Shown here: piece by piece, positions 52,070 to 61,629 of the stretch
Position numbering within the stretch: the first letter of the stretch is position 1
Layout: each line of letters begins with the position of its first letter
NCBI GenBank assembly: GCA_049977145.1
Contig: JBMFGW010000003.1
Span: 1-64,000, forward strand
Direction: 5' to 3'
DNA from: JAMDCX01 sp049977145
Lineage (GTDB): Bacteria; Planctomycetota; Phycisphaerae; WQYP01
Length of the DNA: 64,000 nucleotides
Program-made: the position numbers and the translations under genes
Notes under the pieces: generated by a model
Databases searched by the model: none
Told to the model about the DNA's origin: nothing
What the model saw: the letters and a program-made list of their open reading frames with translations, nothing else

Positions 52070-52258
52070 ATGAGAGCACTTTACCGTCGAAAAACCACAC
52101 CCAACACCCCTCAAACGCAACACTATCAAGGGTTTTCTCTTATAGAAATGAAATTTATTGGGCTAAACTCCGGACTATATTTCTCCTGCGAAGGCATCTG
52201 GCAGCCGAAAACATTCGGGTTGCGTAGTGCCCGTCACCATCCATACGCATCAGCATAA
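52070..52258 (+). pseudogene. Truncated type IV prepilin-like gene remnant
   Basis: 62 codons. Residues 20-27 read QGFSLIEM, the prepilin peptidase signature (cleavage after Gly, N-methylated Phe, Glu at +5), after a short basic leader (MRALYRRK). A real prepilin would continue with a hydrophobic helix; here the next residues are polar (KFIGLNSGLYFSCEG) and no frame restores the helix. It is therefore a broken relic, probably of a pseudopilin of the kind abundant in planctomycetes. Confidence 0.6.
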
Positions 52259-52354
52259 CCGCCTGCCGGCTGGCGTGTCATTGAGGTTTTTCGCAAGCGA
52301 ACTACGTTTTTTCGTAATCGTCTACGGACATTCAGTAAACTGTAACGCACATCC

Positions 52355-55300
52355 TCATTTTAACTCGACCGCATCGGCAAAAGTGAGGTTTACTGGCCCA
52401 ATCAGGCCCGATTCGACCAGCGGATCGGTTTTGTGCCAGTGCTGCCAAGTCGTAAACGTAAACCGCCCGGTGGGGCTGGGTTTGCCTTCCAGCAGCCATT
52501 GCGGCCATTTAAGCAAATTCCCGCCGGGGCCGCGATCCGAGTCTTCCGGCAATTGCTCGTCTCCGATCATCCGGTTGATCCAGAGATTGGTCACACGGAT
52601 ATTAAGCTGGTTGCGGCCCGACCTCAGAGCGGCGGTGGCGTCCAACCTGAACGGCGGCTTCCATAGAATGCCAAGGTCATGGTTATTGAGCGTGACATGG
52701 GCCATGACCGCGACCTCGCCCAAATCAAGATATATCCGCTGATCCGGTGTCAGCAGCCCAGCGGGAATCTTAAATTCCGTCTGATACTCCGCCGTGCCGG
52801 AAAAATAGCGGACGCCCACATCGTGGTGCTTGTTCCACGCGATTAGCTTATCCAGATGAATCTCCGCCGGCGCACCCCAGCCGGCGGGAAACTTCACTTT
52901 CCAAGACCCCTCAATGGCAACGGGCTTGGGAATATCCGCGACGTTGATAGTGGATTGTTTGCCGGAAGCGAACATGCAATCGTACTTACCCGGCTCCGTG
53001 ACAATGGCCTTGAGGCGGCCATTGTTCTCGGCCTCCAGCTCAACGATCCGGCGATACGCCGGCCCGGCTCCGGCGAAGGATGCCCAGCCGCCATCCTGCG
53101 AACTGATGTGGCCTTTGCGGCCGTCCGCCTCGTAGTGAATATCAAGCGTCTTGACCACGCCCGGATCCGGATCGCCCCCAATCACGACCATTTGCATAAC
53201 CGGGAAATCGGTGTCACCTTGGTTGACCAGTTTCTGGACGATGGCTGTTACGTTACGTGTATGGACGGCATCGCCCGGAACACCGTAACTGGCAGATAGT
53301 ATCTTGATATGCGACCCAGGGGTGAGATTGATATGCACACGCTGGCCATCTTGGTAGCTGATGTGGCCTTCGTGGCCGTTCACCGTATAGTGAATATCGA
53401 GCGTCTTGACCACGCCGGGATCCGGATCGCCCCCAATCGCGGCAATTTGCATCACCGGGAAATCGGTCTGTCCTTGGTTGACCAGTTTTTGGACGATCGC
53501 CGTCACGTCGCGTGTGTGGGCGGCGTTCCCCGGAACGCCGTAGCTGGCGGATAATATCTTGATATGCGGAGGAGGGGCCACGCTGGCGGCAAAAAGTAGT
53601 TTGCCATTATGGCTGATGCTTCGGATGGCCTCCGTTATTTGGGCGGACTTCCCATGCCGGAATACCACAAACGCCGATCCCTTCGGCTCGAAAACAATCG
53701 GAATATGGGTCATGCCGCCGGAAGATTCATAAGCGGGAACCGGTGAAATTGTTCCGGTTTCCGGATCCCAGAATTCCGGTTGAATACCGGTAACGCGAAA
53801 TGCGCAATTCGCCAGCATTGATTTTCCCGCGAACGGCAGCTTATCGGCAACCTCGCCATTGGCGACAAAATAAATATCCATGTCGGCCGTATGCCGATGC
53901 GTCCAGCGCACCATTGGGTGATCGCATTGAAAATCAGGCTTGATGCCCTTGGCCGCCAACACCTGGGCGGCTGTTTTCCCGGCGATGATTTTGCCGGTGC
54001 TCCACAATTCGCCCGTCAGTTTTTGAACTTGATCATCGCAATGGGGAAAGTCACTGAGGCTCGGCGACTTCTGTGGCTGCGGGCCGATGACCGTCGCACC
54101 GGCATCGACCAGTGTTTTTATTTTCTTGAGCAGTTGCGGTGTCATCGTGGGCGAATCTGGCAGAACCAGAACGCGGTATTTCATACCGCTGGGCAGCGTC
54201 AAAAAACCACCCTTATATTCCATACGGGTAAGCACCACCTCGGCCGGGCAGAAGTCATAATTGTAGCCGGGCCGTCGGGGTGGATTGCCGGGGCCGTTAT
54301 CCAGAGTGGCAAACTCCTGCGGCGCACCTTCCGCCTGCATGTAGCAGACATCGGCGACGAAGTGGCCTTGACGCAACAGATAAGAGCACCGCGAGACATA
54401 ATCATGCCACGGTTTGGTTAAATGCCACCAGGTTTCCGTGCGTTCATAATGCATTCCAGTGGAATCCATCGACATGCCCGGAGCATAATGGGGATTCGTC
54501 CAAGGCTGCATCGCAAAGCGATGAAATACGAAACGATTCACGCCTTCGCCAAAGGCCCAATCGCCTATATCCTTCACCACCGCCGGGTAAGCCTGCCATT
54601 TTTCACTGGGACCGGCGGTGAATGTTTCCTGGCCGATGATGTTGCGGCCATAGACGTGTCCGGCGGAGGTCATTTCGGCCACAATGTTCCAGGCGTTCCA
54701 TCGCGGCCATGACCACAACTCGGACATTGGCTCATTGGCCTGGCCACCATAGCGTAATTCATCCGCCGGTACGCCCGCGTAACCCTCAATCGAAAGCCCA
54801 ATGCCGTGCTTATTAGCCAGCTCACGCATACACGCGGCATAATTCTCCACCAGCAGATCGGAAATCGTCCGCCGAAAATCCCATAAAAAGCGATTGGACA
54901 CTTCCAAATTTTCAACCACCCGGCCAGCCAGAACCGGCAGATACGGCGCGATGTCATAACCGCGCAGTCGCCTAAACTCCCGCGGGAATTCCAGCGTCCA
55001 GTTTTGCGAGCCGTTCTCCCAACTGTCAATATGCGTACGCACAAACGATTTGCCCGCCAACGGCCCAACATCACGAATCAGCCGGAGTATCAGGGAATTA
55101 AATTGCAGTTCCGTCGCCTTCCGGCTGAGCTTGTCGATTTCCAGGCCGCTGCCGCTCACCGATGCCGGGTGGTTGTCCCTTCCAGTCGAGGTATGGCCAA
55201 AGCGGATAATCGTCCAATCGCCCGCCGGCGCTTCCCATTTCAATCGGCCATAAGAATCCATAAAGCGCGATACGTCCACCAAACCGGATTGGGGAATTGC

Positions 55301-56083
55301 CTGGCCGAGGGGTAGTTGCGGATAATTTATTTGTGTGGGCATATTGTCTTGTACCACATATTCCGCCTTGGCTTGAATGTCCGGTATGCGGTAGCCGTGG
55401 CCAGCCATGTCGGCCTGCGGTGTGGGGAATGCTAGTACGGCGATATCAGCATAATAATCCAGAACCGCCTGCAACTGAACCCCGGTATCCGCCGCCGTTG
55501 GAAAAGGGGGATTGTGCCGCACAATCGGCTTCGGCTGGGGCAAAAGCACGTCAATGGTTGTACCGCCGTGAAGCCGCGTTGTTGTGTATACAACCCTCTG
55601 CATGGAGCGCTCGGGTGTCACCCACGGCCCGCCGCTGCCTTCCCAGCCAGCATCATTGGTCATATTGATCTGCAGTCCCAAGCGGGCCGCCTCGCGGCAC
55701 GCAAAAGCAAACATCTCGCGCCATTCAACGGTGCCGAATTTAACCGGCCCCGGCGGCACGCCCATTTCGTATGAACCTCCCGGGTCCGTGGAAACATTCA
55801 TGATCAACGCGCCGCCGATGCCGACACGCCGCATCGCCTCGAGATCCGCCGTCACCCCTTCACGGGTAATGTTGCCACCCATCCAGAACCAGTAAACCCA
55901 AGGCCCGCAATCCAGCGACGGAGAGGCGAATTTACCCGCTACTTCTTCCGCCGATGCGGCGGTCGTTGCGTTGCTGGCCGATGGTGTTCCGGACTTTGCC
56001 GCACAACCCGACGGCAGCATCAGCAACCCCGAAGCGGTCAGGCCCATGAGGCTTACAAAATCCCGACGATTAAGATTCGACAT
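52355..56083 (-). CDS. GH106-like glycoside hydrolase (alpha-L-rhamnosidase type)
   Basis: 1242 residues from the ATG at 56083. Tat-type signal NRRDFVSLMGLTASGLLML ending near a Cys. The start of the mature part (CGPWVYWFWMGGNITREGVT, ADLEAMRRVGIGGALIMNVS) matches the GH106-like catalytic barrel, as does FGEGVNRFVFHRFAMQPW. Near residues 840-1000 is a tandem repeat of an 85-residue unit, and a beta-sandwich (RLDATAALRSGRNQLNIRVT) closes the chain. It should remove rhamnose from pectic or other glycans. Last gene of the operon, 53 bases after the GH78 gene. Confidence 0.85.
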   Translation of the reverse strand: MSNLNRRDFVSLMGLTASGLLMLPSGCAAKSGTPSASNATTAASAEEVAGKFASPSLDCGPWVYWFWMGGNITREGVTADLEAMRRVGIGGALIMNVSTDPGGSYEMGVPPGPVKFGTVEWREMFAFACREAARLGLQINMTNDAGWEGSGGPWVTPERSMQRVVYTTTRLHGGTTIDVLLPQPKPIVRHNPPFPTAADTGVQLQAVLDYYADIAVLAFPTPQADMAGHGYRIPDIQAKAEYVVQDNMPTQINYPQLPLGQAIPQSGLVDVSRFMDSYGRLKWEAPAGDWTIIRFGHTSTGRDNHPASVSGSGLEIDKLSRKATELQFNSLILRLIRDVGPLAGKSFVRTHIDSWENGSQNWTLEFPREFRRLRGYDIAPYLPVLAGRVVENLEVSNRFLWDFRRTISDLLVENYAACMRELANKHGIGLSIEGYAGVPADELRYGGQANEPMSELWSWPRWNAWNIVAEMTSAGHVYGRNIIGQETFTAGPSEKWQAYPAVVKDIGDWAFGEGVNRFVFHRFAMQPWTNPHYAPGMSMDSTGMHYERTETWWHLTKPWHDYVSRCSYLLRQGHFVADVCYMQAEGAPQEFATLDNGPGNPPRRPGYNYDFCPAEVVLTRMEYKGGFLTLPSGMKYRVLVLPDSPTMTPQLLKKIKTLVDAGATVIGPQPQKSPSLSDFPHCDDQVQKLTGELWSTGKIIAGKTAAQVLAAKGIKPDFQCDHPMVRWTHRHTADMDIYFVANGEVADKLPFAGKSMLANCAFRVTGIQPEFWDPETGTISPVPAYESSGGMTHIPIVFEPKGSAFVVFRHGKSAQITEAIRSISHNGKLLFAASVAPPPHIKILSASYGVPGNAAHTRDVTAIVQKLVNQGQTDFPVMQIAAIGGDPDPGVVKTLDIHYTVNGHEGHISYQDGQRVHINLTPGSHIKILSASYGVPGDAVHTRNVTAIVQKLVNQGDTDFPVMQMVVIGGDPDPGVVKTLDIHYEADGRKGHISSQDGGWASFAGAGPAYRRIVELEAENNGRLKAIVTEPGKYDCMFASGKQSTINVADIPKPVAIEGSWKVKFPAGWGAPAEIHLDKLIAWNKHHDVGVRYFSGTAEYQTEFKIPAGLLTPDQRIYLDLGEVAVMAHVTLNNHDLGILWKPPFRLDATAALRSGRNQLNIRVTNLWINRMIGDEQLPEDSDRGPGGNLLKWPQWLLEGKPSPTGRFTFTTWQHWHKTDPLVESGLIGPVNLTFADAVELK
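53090..53566 (-). repeat. Tandem duplication of an 85-residue unit in the GH106-like gene
   Basis: Two copies 255 bases apart: unit 1 at 53312-53566, unit 2 at about 53090-53311. Both encode HIKILSASYGVPG, VTAIVQKLVNQG-TDFPVMQ and GGDPDPGVVKTLDIHY; about 82% of residues agree over 74 positions. The wording fits the DUF3395 type of beta domain. The period keeps the frame. Confidence 0.85.
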
Positions 56084-56136
56084 CACAACGCTCCTTGTAA
56101 AATAAACGGTTGCCGGTCCTCTGAAGGTATGCGGCC

Positions 56137-59016
56137 TCATTGCCGAGTTGTACCACCCCTGGTTATCGCGTCCAATATGTACGTTCCTGAAGTTGCCTTG
56201 AAAATCGAACACCCCTGCCGCACGCCCTCAAAGCTCAATCCCGACGCGGAAGCGGCCAGACGTCCGGATTCCTGTATCGCCCGGACACCCGAATGCGGAA
56301 AATAAATCTTTGCGCTGGTGTTGGCCGGAATTGTAATATTCATGGTGAATCGTTCACCGTCGCGATGCCAACCGCTGTCAATTCGGCCATACGGTGAAAG
56401 ATGATGGGCCCTGACCCAGGTTAAGCCGCGAGGATAAACTGGCCGCACGGTGAATTGGCGAAACCCCGGCGCATCCGGATCGGGCTTAATTCCCGCCAGA
56501 TCGTGAAACATCCACGCACAAACACTGCCGAACATGATGTGCATGTGCGATCCCATCCCGTTCCAACTCTCCCACAATGTCGTGGCACCATGTGCTATCT
56601 GCCAGCCGTAACTCGGGTATGTGGTCTGGCTCATCAACGCCAAGGCTAAATCGGCCCGACCGTGGCGTGTCAACACCTCCAGCAGCAGTGGGGTCGCCAG
56701 TATCCCGGTGTCGAAATGGCGATGGGTTACGGTTTCCAAGTGGTTGACCATATGGGCGAATACTTTATGCCGCCATACCGATGGAACCAGGCCAAAAGCC
56801 AGCGGGAAAACGTCCGCCCCCTGCCGCCCTATCGAATAATATCCAGCGGCGGAATTAAAAAAAGCGGTGTTGATCGCCTGCGTCGATATTGCAAAACGCC
56901 GCCTGAACGCGGCAATATCGTCGGGCCGGCGAACAAGCGCGGCAATGCGGGCCATCAAGTTGCAGAGGTGGGCAAGGTAGCAGGTGTTAACCAGTTCCGG
57001 AGGAATCGCAATGGTTTCAGGTGTCGCCCAATCTCCCAGGCACCAGCCGCCGGGTTCTTCATGGGTAACGATTCCGGCGCGATTTGTGCGGGTTTCCAGA
57101 AATGCCACCCATTTTTTCATCACATCATAGTGTTGGTGAAGAATCCGCCGGTCCCCGTAATAAAGATAGACATACCATGGGATCAACACACAGGCGGAAC
57201 CCCAGGCGGGACCGCCCCCGCCGCCTTCAAACGGCGCTGTGTGCGGAACAAAACCGCTGTTCGGCCCCTGCGCATCGGCGAGGTCTTGTGCCCACTTGAT
57301 GTAGAGACGGTGCATATCACAAGAATAGATTGCGGACCGGGCCGTTATTTGTGCATCACCACCGTAACCGAGCCGCTCCCGATGAGGATCTGATGCCGGC
57401 ACCGCACCGTGCAGATCGCCCAATTCCGTGCGGCGATAATTGCCATAAATAGCGTTGAGCAGGCGGCTGGAGCATTCAAAATCGCCGGCCTCGGCTACAT
57501 CCGTATGAATCGATCGGCCTATGATGGCGGCGGTTTTGGGTGCGACGGAACATCCGGTTATCTCGATATATCGGAATCCATGCCAGGTAAAGCGAGGCTC
57601 AAACGTCTCCTCCACCAGCCCTTTGGTGATATAGGTATCGGATTGGCCATACCGTAAACCGGTATCCTCAATGTAATCAATTCGTATTTTTGTGCCAGCG
57701 GGCTGGCGTAGTTTAAGACGCACCCAGCCCGCAAAATTCTGGCCGAAATCAAATCCATAGACGCCAGGCTTAGGCTGAAATATCTGGCCTTCCAGACCAT
57801 GCACCGGACGGGTTAGCGCTGTTGCGGATAGATCGCCAACTATCCGGTCATACGGGGCCATCTGCGACCTCAAAGGGCCGGTGGGCGCGGCAATGGTCCG
57901 CGCTGTAGGCCACGCTGAATCATCAAAGTCCGGATGACACCATCCGGGAATTTCACGACGTGCATCGTAGGTTTCTCCGGTAAAAATGGCATCTTGAAGG
58001 ATCGGCCCGGTGGTGACCTTCCACTGCGGCGTGGTGGCAACGACAGTGGAGGTGCCATCCGTGAATTCCAGCCGCATTTGTAAAATCAAGCGTGGCTGAC
58101 CGTACCACATCCAGCCTTCCACCCGGCGCGCTCGCTGGTTGTACCAGCCATTGCCAAGAATGACGCCCACAGCATTGTGACCGGGACGGAGATGGGAGGT
58201 GATATCATACGTGTTATAAAGGACACGTTTTAATCCGTTATCACGCACCGGATACAGCAAATGTGAGAGATTCCGCTGGCTGTAATCCGTCTGCGCGGGA
58301 GCCAGCACCTGATCGCCGACTTTGGCACCGTTCAAATAAAACTCGTAATAGCCCAAACCACAGATGTAAGCGTGTGCGGACTTCAGTGGTTTATCAATCT
58401 GAAACACCGTTCTGAAATAAGGCGCAGGCGGTGTGTCAAAGGAATCGGCGTTCTCAATCATCGGTGCGCCAATCCATGTCCCATGCCAGTCCGTTGGTTC
58501 AAGGAGGCCCATTTCCCATACGGCCGGCTCGCTCCACGCGCCGGGCGTTCCATTCTGATCCCAAATCCGCACCTTCCAGTGCGCAATCATGCTGGATTGC
58601 AAAGGCTTGCCGTTATAAATCACATTCGCACATTCTTCCGACCTGACCTTGCCGGAGTCCCACAAATCGCCAAGGTTGTCACGAAGTGCCGTTGCAGCGC
58701 TTGCCACCAGTATCTGATAGCCCGACTGGCGGGCACCACGCATTGAGGATACGAGTTGCCAGCCCAGCCGCGGCTTGGTGGTATCGATGCCCAGGGGATC
58801 GACCATGAATTCACATGTCAGATGGCACACCGTCGGCGCGGCCAAGAGAACGTGCGTTCGTGCCTCTCCTGCGGTGGCTGCGGCCTCCGCAGATCGAGCG
58901 GCACACAAGGCCGAGACGCCGATAGCGGCAACTCCAAGAAACCTACGACGATCCATCCCACTGTCGCGGGGTTTCGCGTTGGGAGGTTGAGAATTACCGG
59001 CGGGGTTGTTATTCAT
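56137..59016 (-). CDS. GH78 alpha-L-rhamnosidase
   Basis: 959 residues from the ATG at 59016 (GAAAGG upstream). Tat signal DRRRFLGVAAIGVSAL. Order: N-terminal Bac_rhamnosid domains (LTCEFMVDPLGIDTTKPRLG, YQILVAS, FRTVFQIDKPLKSAHAYICG), then the (alpha/alpha)6 barrel with SDPHRERLGYGGDAQ, the counterpart of the DCPQRDERLGWTGD acid motif, and GATTLWESWNGMGSHMHIMF, then a C-terminal sandwich. The acid motif lacks the usual Cys and one acidic residue, so the active-site loop is a variant. It hydrolyses terminal alpha-L-rhamnose. Middle gene of the operon, 82 bases after GH92. Confidence 0.92.
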   Translation of the reverse strand: MNNNPAGNSQPPNAKPRDSGMDRRRFLGVAAIGVSALCAARSAEAAATAGEARTHVLLAAPTVCHLTCEFMVDPLGIDTTKPRLGWQLVSSMRGARQSGYQILVASAATALRDNLGDLWDSGKVRSEECANVIYNGKPLQSSMIAHWKVRIWDQNGTPGAWSEPAVWEMGLLEPTDWHGTWIGAPMIENADSFDTPPAPYFRTVFQIDKPLKSAHAYICGLGYYEFYLNGAKVGDQVLAPAQTDYSQRNLSHLLYPVRDNGLKRVLYNTYDITSHLRPGHNAVGVILGNGWYNQRARRVEGWMWYGQPRLILQMRLEFTDGTSTVVATTPQWKVTTGPILQDAIFTGETYDARREIPGWCHPDFDDSAWPTARTIAAPTGPLRSQMAPYDRIVGDLSATALTRPVHGLEGQIFQPKPGVYGFDFGQNFAGWVRLKLRQPAGTKIRIDYIEDTGLRYGQSDTYITKGLVEETFEPRFTWHGFRYIEITGCSVAPKTAAIIGRSIHTDVAEAGDFECSSRLLNAIYGNYRRTELGDLHGAVPASDPHRERLGYGGDAQITARSAIYSCDMHRLYIKWAQDLADAQGPNSGFVPHTAPFEGGGGGPAWGSACVLIPWYVYLYYGDRRILHQHYDVMKKWVAFLETRTNRAGIVTHEEPGGWCLGDWATPETIAIPPELVNTCYLAHLCNLMARIAALVRRPDDIAAFRRRFAISTQAINTAFFNSAAGYYSIGRQGADVFPLAFGLVPSVWRHKVFAHMVNHLETVTHRHFDTGILATPLLLEVLTRHGRADLALALMSQTTYPSYGWQIAHGATTLWESWNGMGSHMHIMFGSVCAWMFHDLAGIKPDPDAPGFRQFTVRPVYPRGLTWVRAHHLSPYGRIDSGWHRDGERFTMNITIPANTSAKIYFPHSGVRAIQESGRLAASASGLSFEGVRQGCSIFKATSGTYILDAITRGGTTRQ

Positions 59017-59098
59017 TGGGTGCCTTTCGGTAAATATTACGCTTCGCGCAGCGAAGCAACTCATTAACACCGGCTCAAGCCGGGAGTCTCTTTATTCA

Positions 59099-61594
59099 TT
59101 ATTTCATTGCGATGCCCGCCATCACCAGCCCGGATGGCGGGCGATCCGTCTTGGCCGAGGCCCATTCCTTGTTGGGCTTACGGCCCATGCGGAAATACAG
59201 TTCTCCGCCCGCCACGATATCGGCATGGGTAAACCATGCCCGGTTCAACTCCCTGCCGTTGAGACGAGCGCTTTGAACGTAACAATTTTCCGCCGAGTTA
59301 TTTTCCGCGATGACCGTAAAAGTGGTTCGGGCGACGGGATTGTGAATTTTCACCCGATTAATTAGCGGGCTGCCAATAACATACACGCCGGTGGCGGCAT
59401 TTACCGGATAAAAGCCCAAAGCCCCCATGACAAAGCAACTGGAAAGTTGGCCGATATCGTCATTGCCGGGAATACCGTTGGGCGTGTTGTTGTAAAGGGA
59501 CAGCACTTTGCGAATCCAATATTGCGTTTTCCACGCCGCCCCGGCAAACGGATACAGATACGGGATATGGTTGCTCGGTTCATTGCCCTGGGCGTCTTGG
59601 CCGACCATGCCGGTAATGTCCGGATCATAGTTATAGACTTTTGAGCGAGCGGTGAAGAAGGCGTCGAGCTTGGCAATAAAAGGTTCGTCTCCGCCATAAA
59701 GATCAATCAACCCCTGCACATCCTGCATGACATTAAACGTGGCCTGCCAAGCGTCGGATTCAGTGTAATCCGAATGGTATACTTGATCCGGACGGAACGG
59801 CTCCCGCCATTTTCCATCCACCAGTTTGCCGCGCATAAATCCGCTCTTGGGGTCGAAGAGATTTTTGTAGTTTCGGCCAAGTTTATAAAACATTTGGGCA
59901 TCGTCACGCTTGCCAAGAAGTTCGGCCATGGCCCCCACACACCAGCAGTCATAAGCATAATCCAGCGTACATGAGACGCACTGCTGTGTTGGTCCGGTTA
60001 CCACATAACCGTACTTGCGGAATTCCGCTTGTAATTCTCTGTTATTGCCTTTGGTAAACGCAAAATTATAGGCCGACCCCACCAAGGCGGTATCCCGCAT
60101 GGCGTTGTACATGGCCGGTACATCATAATCTCGAAAGCCCCGTATATAGGCTCCAAGAATCATAGACACAACATGGAAACCCGTCATGGACCAAGTTTCA
60201 TTGCCCCACAGCGGCCAGACCGGCAGCGAATGTGCATCAAGCTGTTGGTAGTCGGCCAGGAAAGTACGCATCACGTCATTGGTGCGCTGCGGGTTGGTCA
60301 GCATGATAAACGGGAATTCGCCTCGGTAAATATCCCAAATCGAAATGGTGGTGTAATTGGTGAATCCGGGATCGCGATGGTTCTTGTGATCCTCCCCGCG
60401 GTAAGTCCCGTCCGCATCGTTAAACGTGGTCGGCCCCATCATGCAATGATAAACGCCGGTGTAGAAGGTCTGCATCAGTTCTTGCCCAGGCAGTTGGGCC
60501 TCCAACACGCCAAGTGCCTTATCCCAGTTTTGCTCCGCCTGTCGATGGATAGAGTCAAAATCAAAGTTTGTAATTTCCGCCTGCAAATTCTTGCGGGCAC
60601 CGTCAATGCCGGTGCCGGAAATCCCCACTTTGATAACTAACGGTTCGTTGAAAGTGGTTTTGTAACTAAATGCGGCTTTTAGTTTTGGTCCCTGAAAAGA
60701 ACCAACAGTCCCGGTCTTTACCCGTCCGTTCTGCTGTATCTGGCAGAATTCAAAAGGTTTTGAGAACTGGATAACGAAATAAACCTGTCGGTTTGGTGCC
60801 CACCCATGGGTGCCGCGATAGCCGCTGACGGTGGTGGCGTTTTCAATGTTTAATTGTGCTTCGTAGACCGTCTCAGCAAGGGCGTGTACCAGGTCAAGAA
60901 TGACATGGGACTGATCGCTGTTGGGAAATGTATAACGGTGCATGCCGCAGCGCGTGGTGGCCGTGAGTTCAGCCAGAATGTCTGAATCATCCAACCGCAC
61001 GCTGTAATAACCGGCGCGGGCGGTTTCATGCCGGTGGGAAAAACGCGAAGAGTAACCTTTTTCGCGGGCCACCCAACCGGAATTCGGCCCAAGGGCTTGA
61101 ATCTGCGCTTCATGCTCCAAGCCGGGGGAACCTGCGTTCCAGCGCACCGGGCCAGCTCCCGGCATCAGCAGCACATCGCCAAGTGCCACGCCACCGGTAC
61201 CTGATATGTGCGTATGGCTGAATCCGAGGATGGTGTTGTCCGGATAGTGATAGCCGCCACAATGATCCCACTCATACGGAGGAAACCCATTGGGCAACCT
61301 TGCTTCTGGTGGCCCGGAAGTGTCCGGACTTAGTTGAACCAGTCCAAACGGCAAGGCGGCTCCAGGAAACGTATGTCCATGCCAGCCCGAACCAACAATG
61401 GGCCGAGCCTGGCCGGCAAAACGCCCCGGTGAGGCGCTTGGGCCTATTAAACTGGCAAGCCCGTGCGGCGTGCCAACACTCGATTCCGGTGCGCAACCGA
61501 TCACCAGCGATTCGACCGATGCCGCCCCCGCCGCCGCCATGCACGCCTTGAGAAAATCACGCCGCTGAAGACCGTTTAAAACTTGCACACCCAT
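59099..61594 (-). CDS. GH92 alpha-mannosidase-like enzyme
   Basis: 831 residues with a Tat-like signal (LQRRDFLKACMAAAGAAS) and a possible lipoprotein Cys at VIGC. GH92 wording: GSGWHGHTFPGAALPFGLVQ, GFSHTHISGTGG, DGTYRGEDHKNHRDPGFTNY and the calcium/catalytic region GNDDIGQLSSCFVMGALGFY. GH92 enzymes are exo-acting, calcium-dependent, inverting alpha-mannosidases; some act on other sugars. Its place among rhamnosidases and a pectate-lyase-like protein suggests a glycan with mixed side chains. Confidence 0.93.
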   Translation of the reverse strand: MGVQVLNGLQRRDFLKACMAAAGAASVESLVIGCAPESSVGTPHGLASLIGPSASPGRFAGQARPIVGSGWHGHTFPGAALPFGLVQLSPDTSGPPEARLPNGFPPYEWDHCGGYHYPDNTILGFSHTHISGTGGVALGDVLLMPGAGPVRWNAGSPGLEHEAQIQALGPNSGWVAREKGYSSRFSHRHETARAGYYSVRLDDSDILAELTATTRCGMHRYTFPNSDQSHVILDLVHALAETVYEAQLNIENATTVSGYRGTHGWAPNRQVYFVIQFSKPFEFCQIQQNGRVKTGTVGSFQGPKLKAAFSYKTTFNEPLVIKVGISGTGIDGARKNLQAEITNFDFDSIHRQAEQNWDKALGVLEAQLPGQELMQTFYTGVYHCMMGPTTFNDADGTYRGEDHKNHRDPGFTNYTTISIWDIYRGEFPFIMLTNPQRTNDVMRTFLADYQQLDAHSLPVWPLWGNETWSMTGFHVVSMILGAYIRGFRDYDVPAMYNAMRDTALVGSAYNFAFTKGNNRELQAEFRKYGYVVTGPTQQCVSCTLDYAYDCWCVGAMAELLGKRDDAQMFYKLGRNYKNLFDPKSGFMRGKLVDGKWREPFRPDQVYHSDYTESDAWQATFNVMQDVQGLIDLYGGDEPFIAKLDAFFTARSKVYNYDPDITGMVGQDAQGNEPSNHIPYLYPFAGAAWKTQYWIRKVLSLYNNTPNGIPGNDDIGQLSSCFVMGALGFYPVNAATGVYVIGSPLINRVKIHNPVARTTFTVIAENNSAENCYVQSARLNGRELNRAWFTHADIVAGGELYFRMGRKPNKEWASAKTDRPPSGLVMAGIAMK

Positions 61595-61629
61595 AGTGAT
61601 CCTTAAATAATAAATTGTTCATGGCACGG

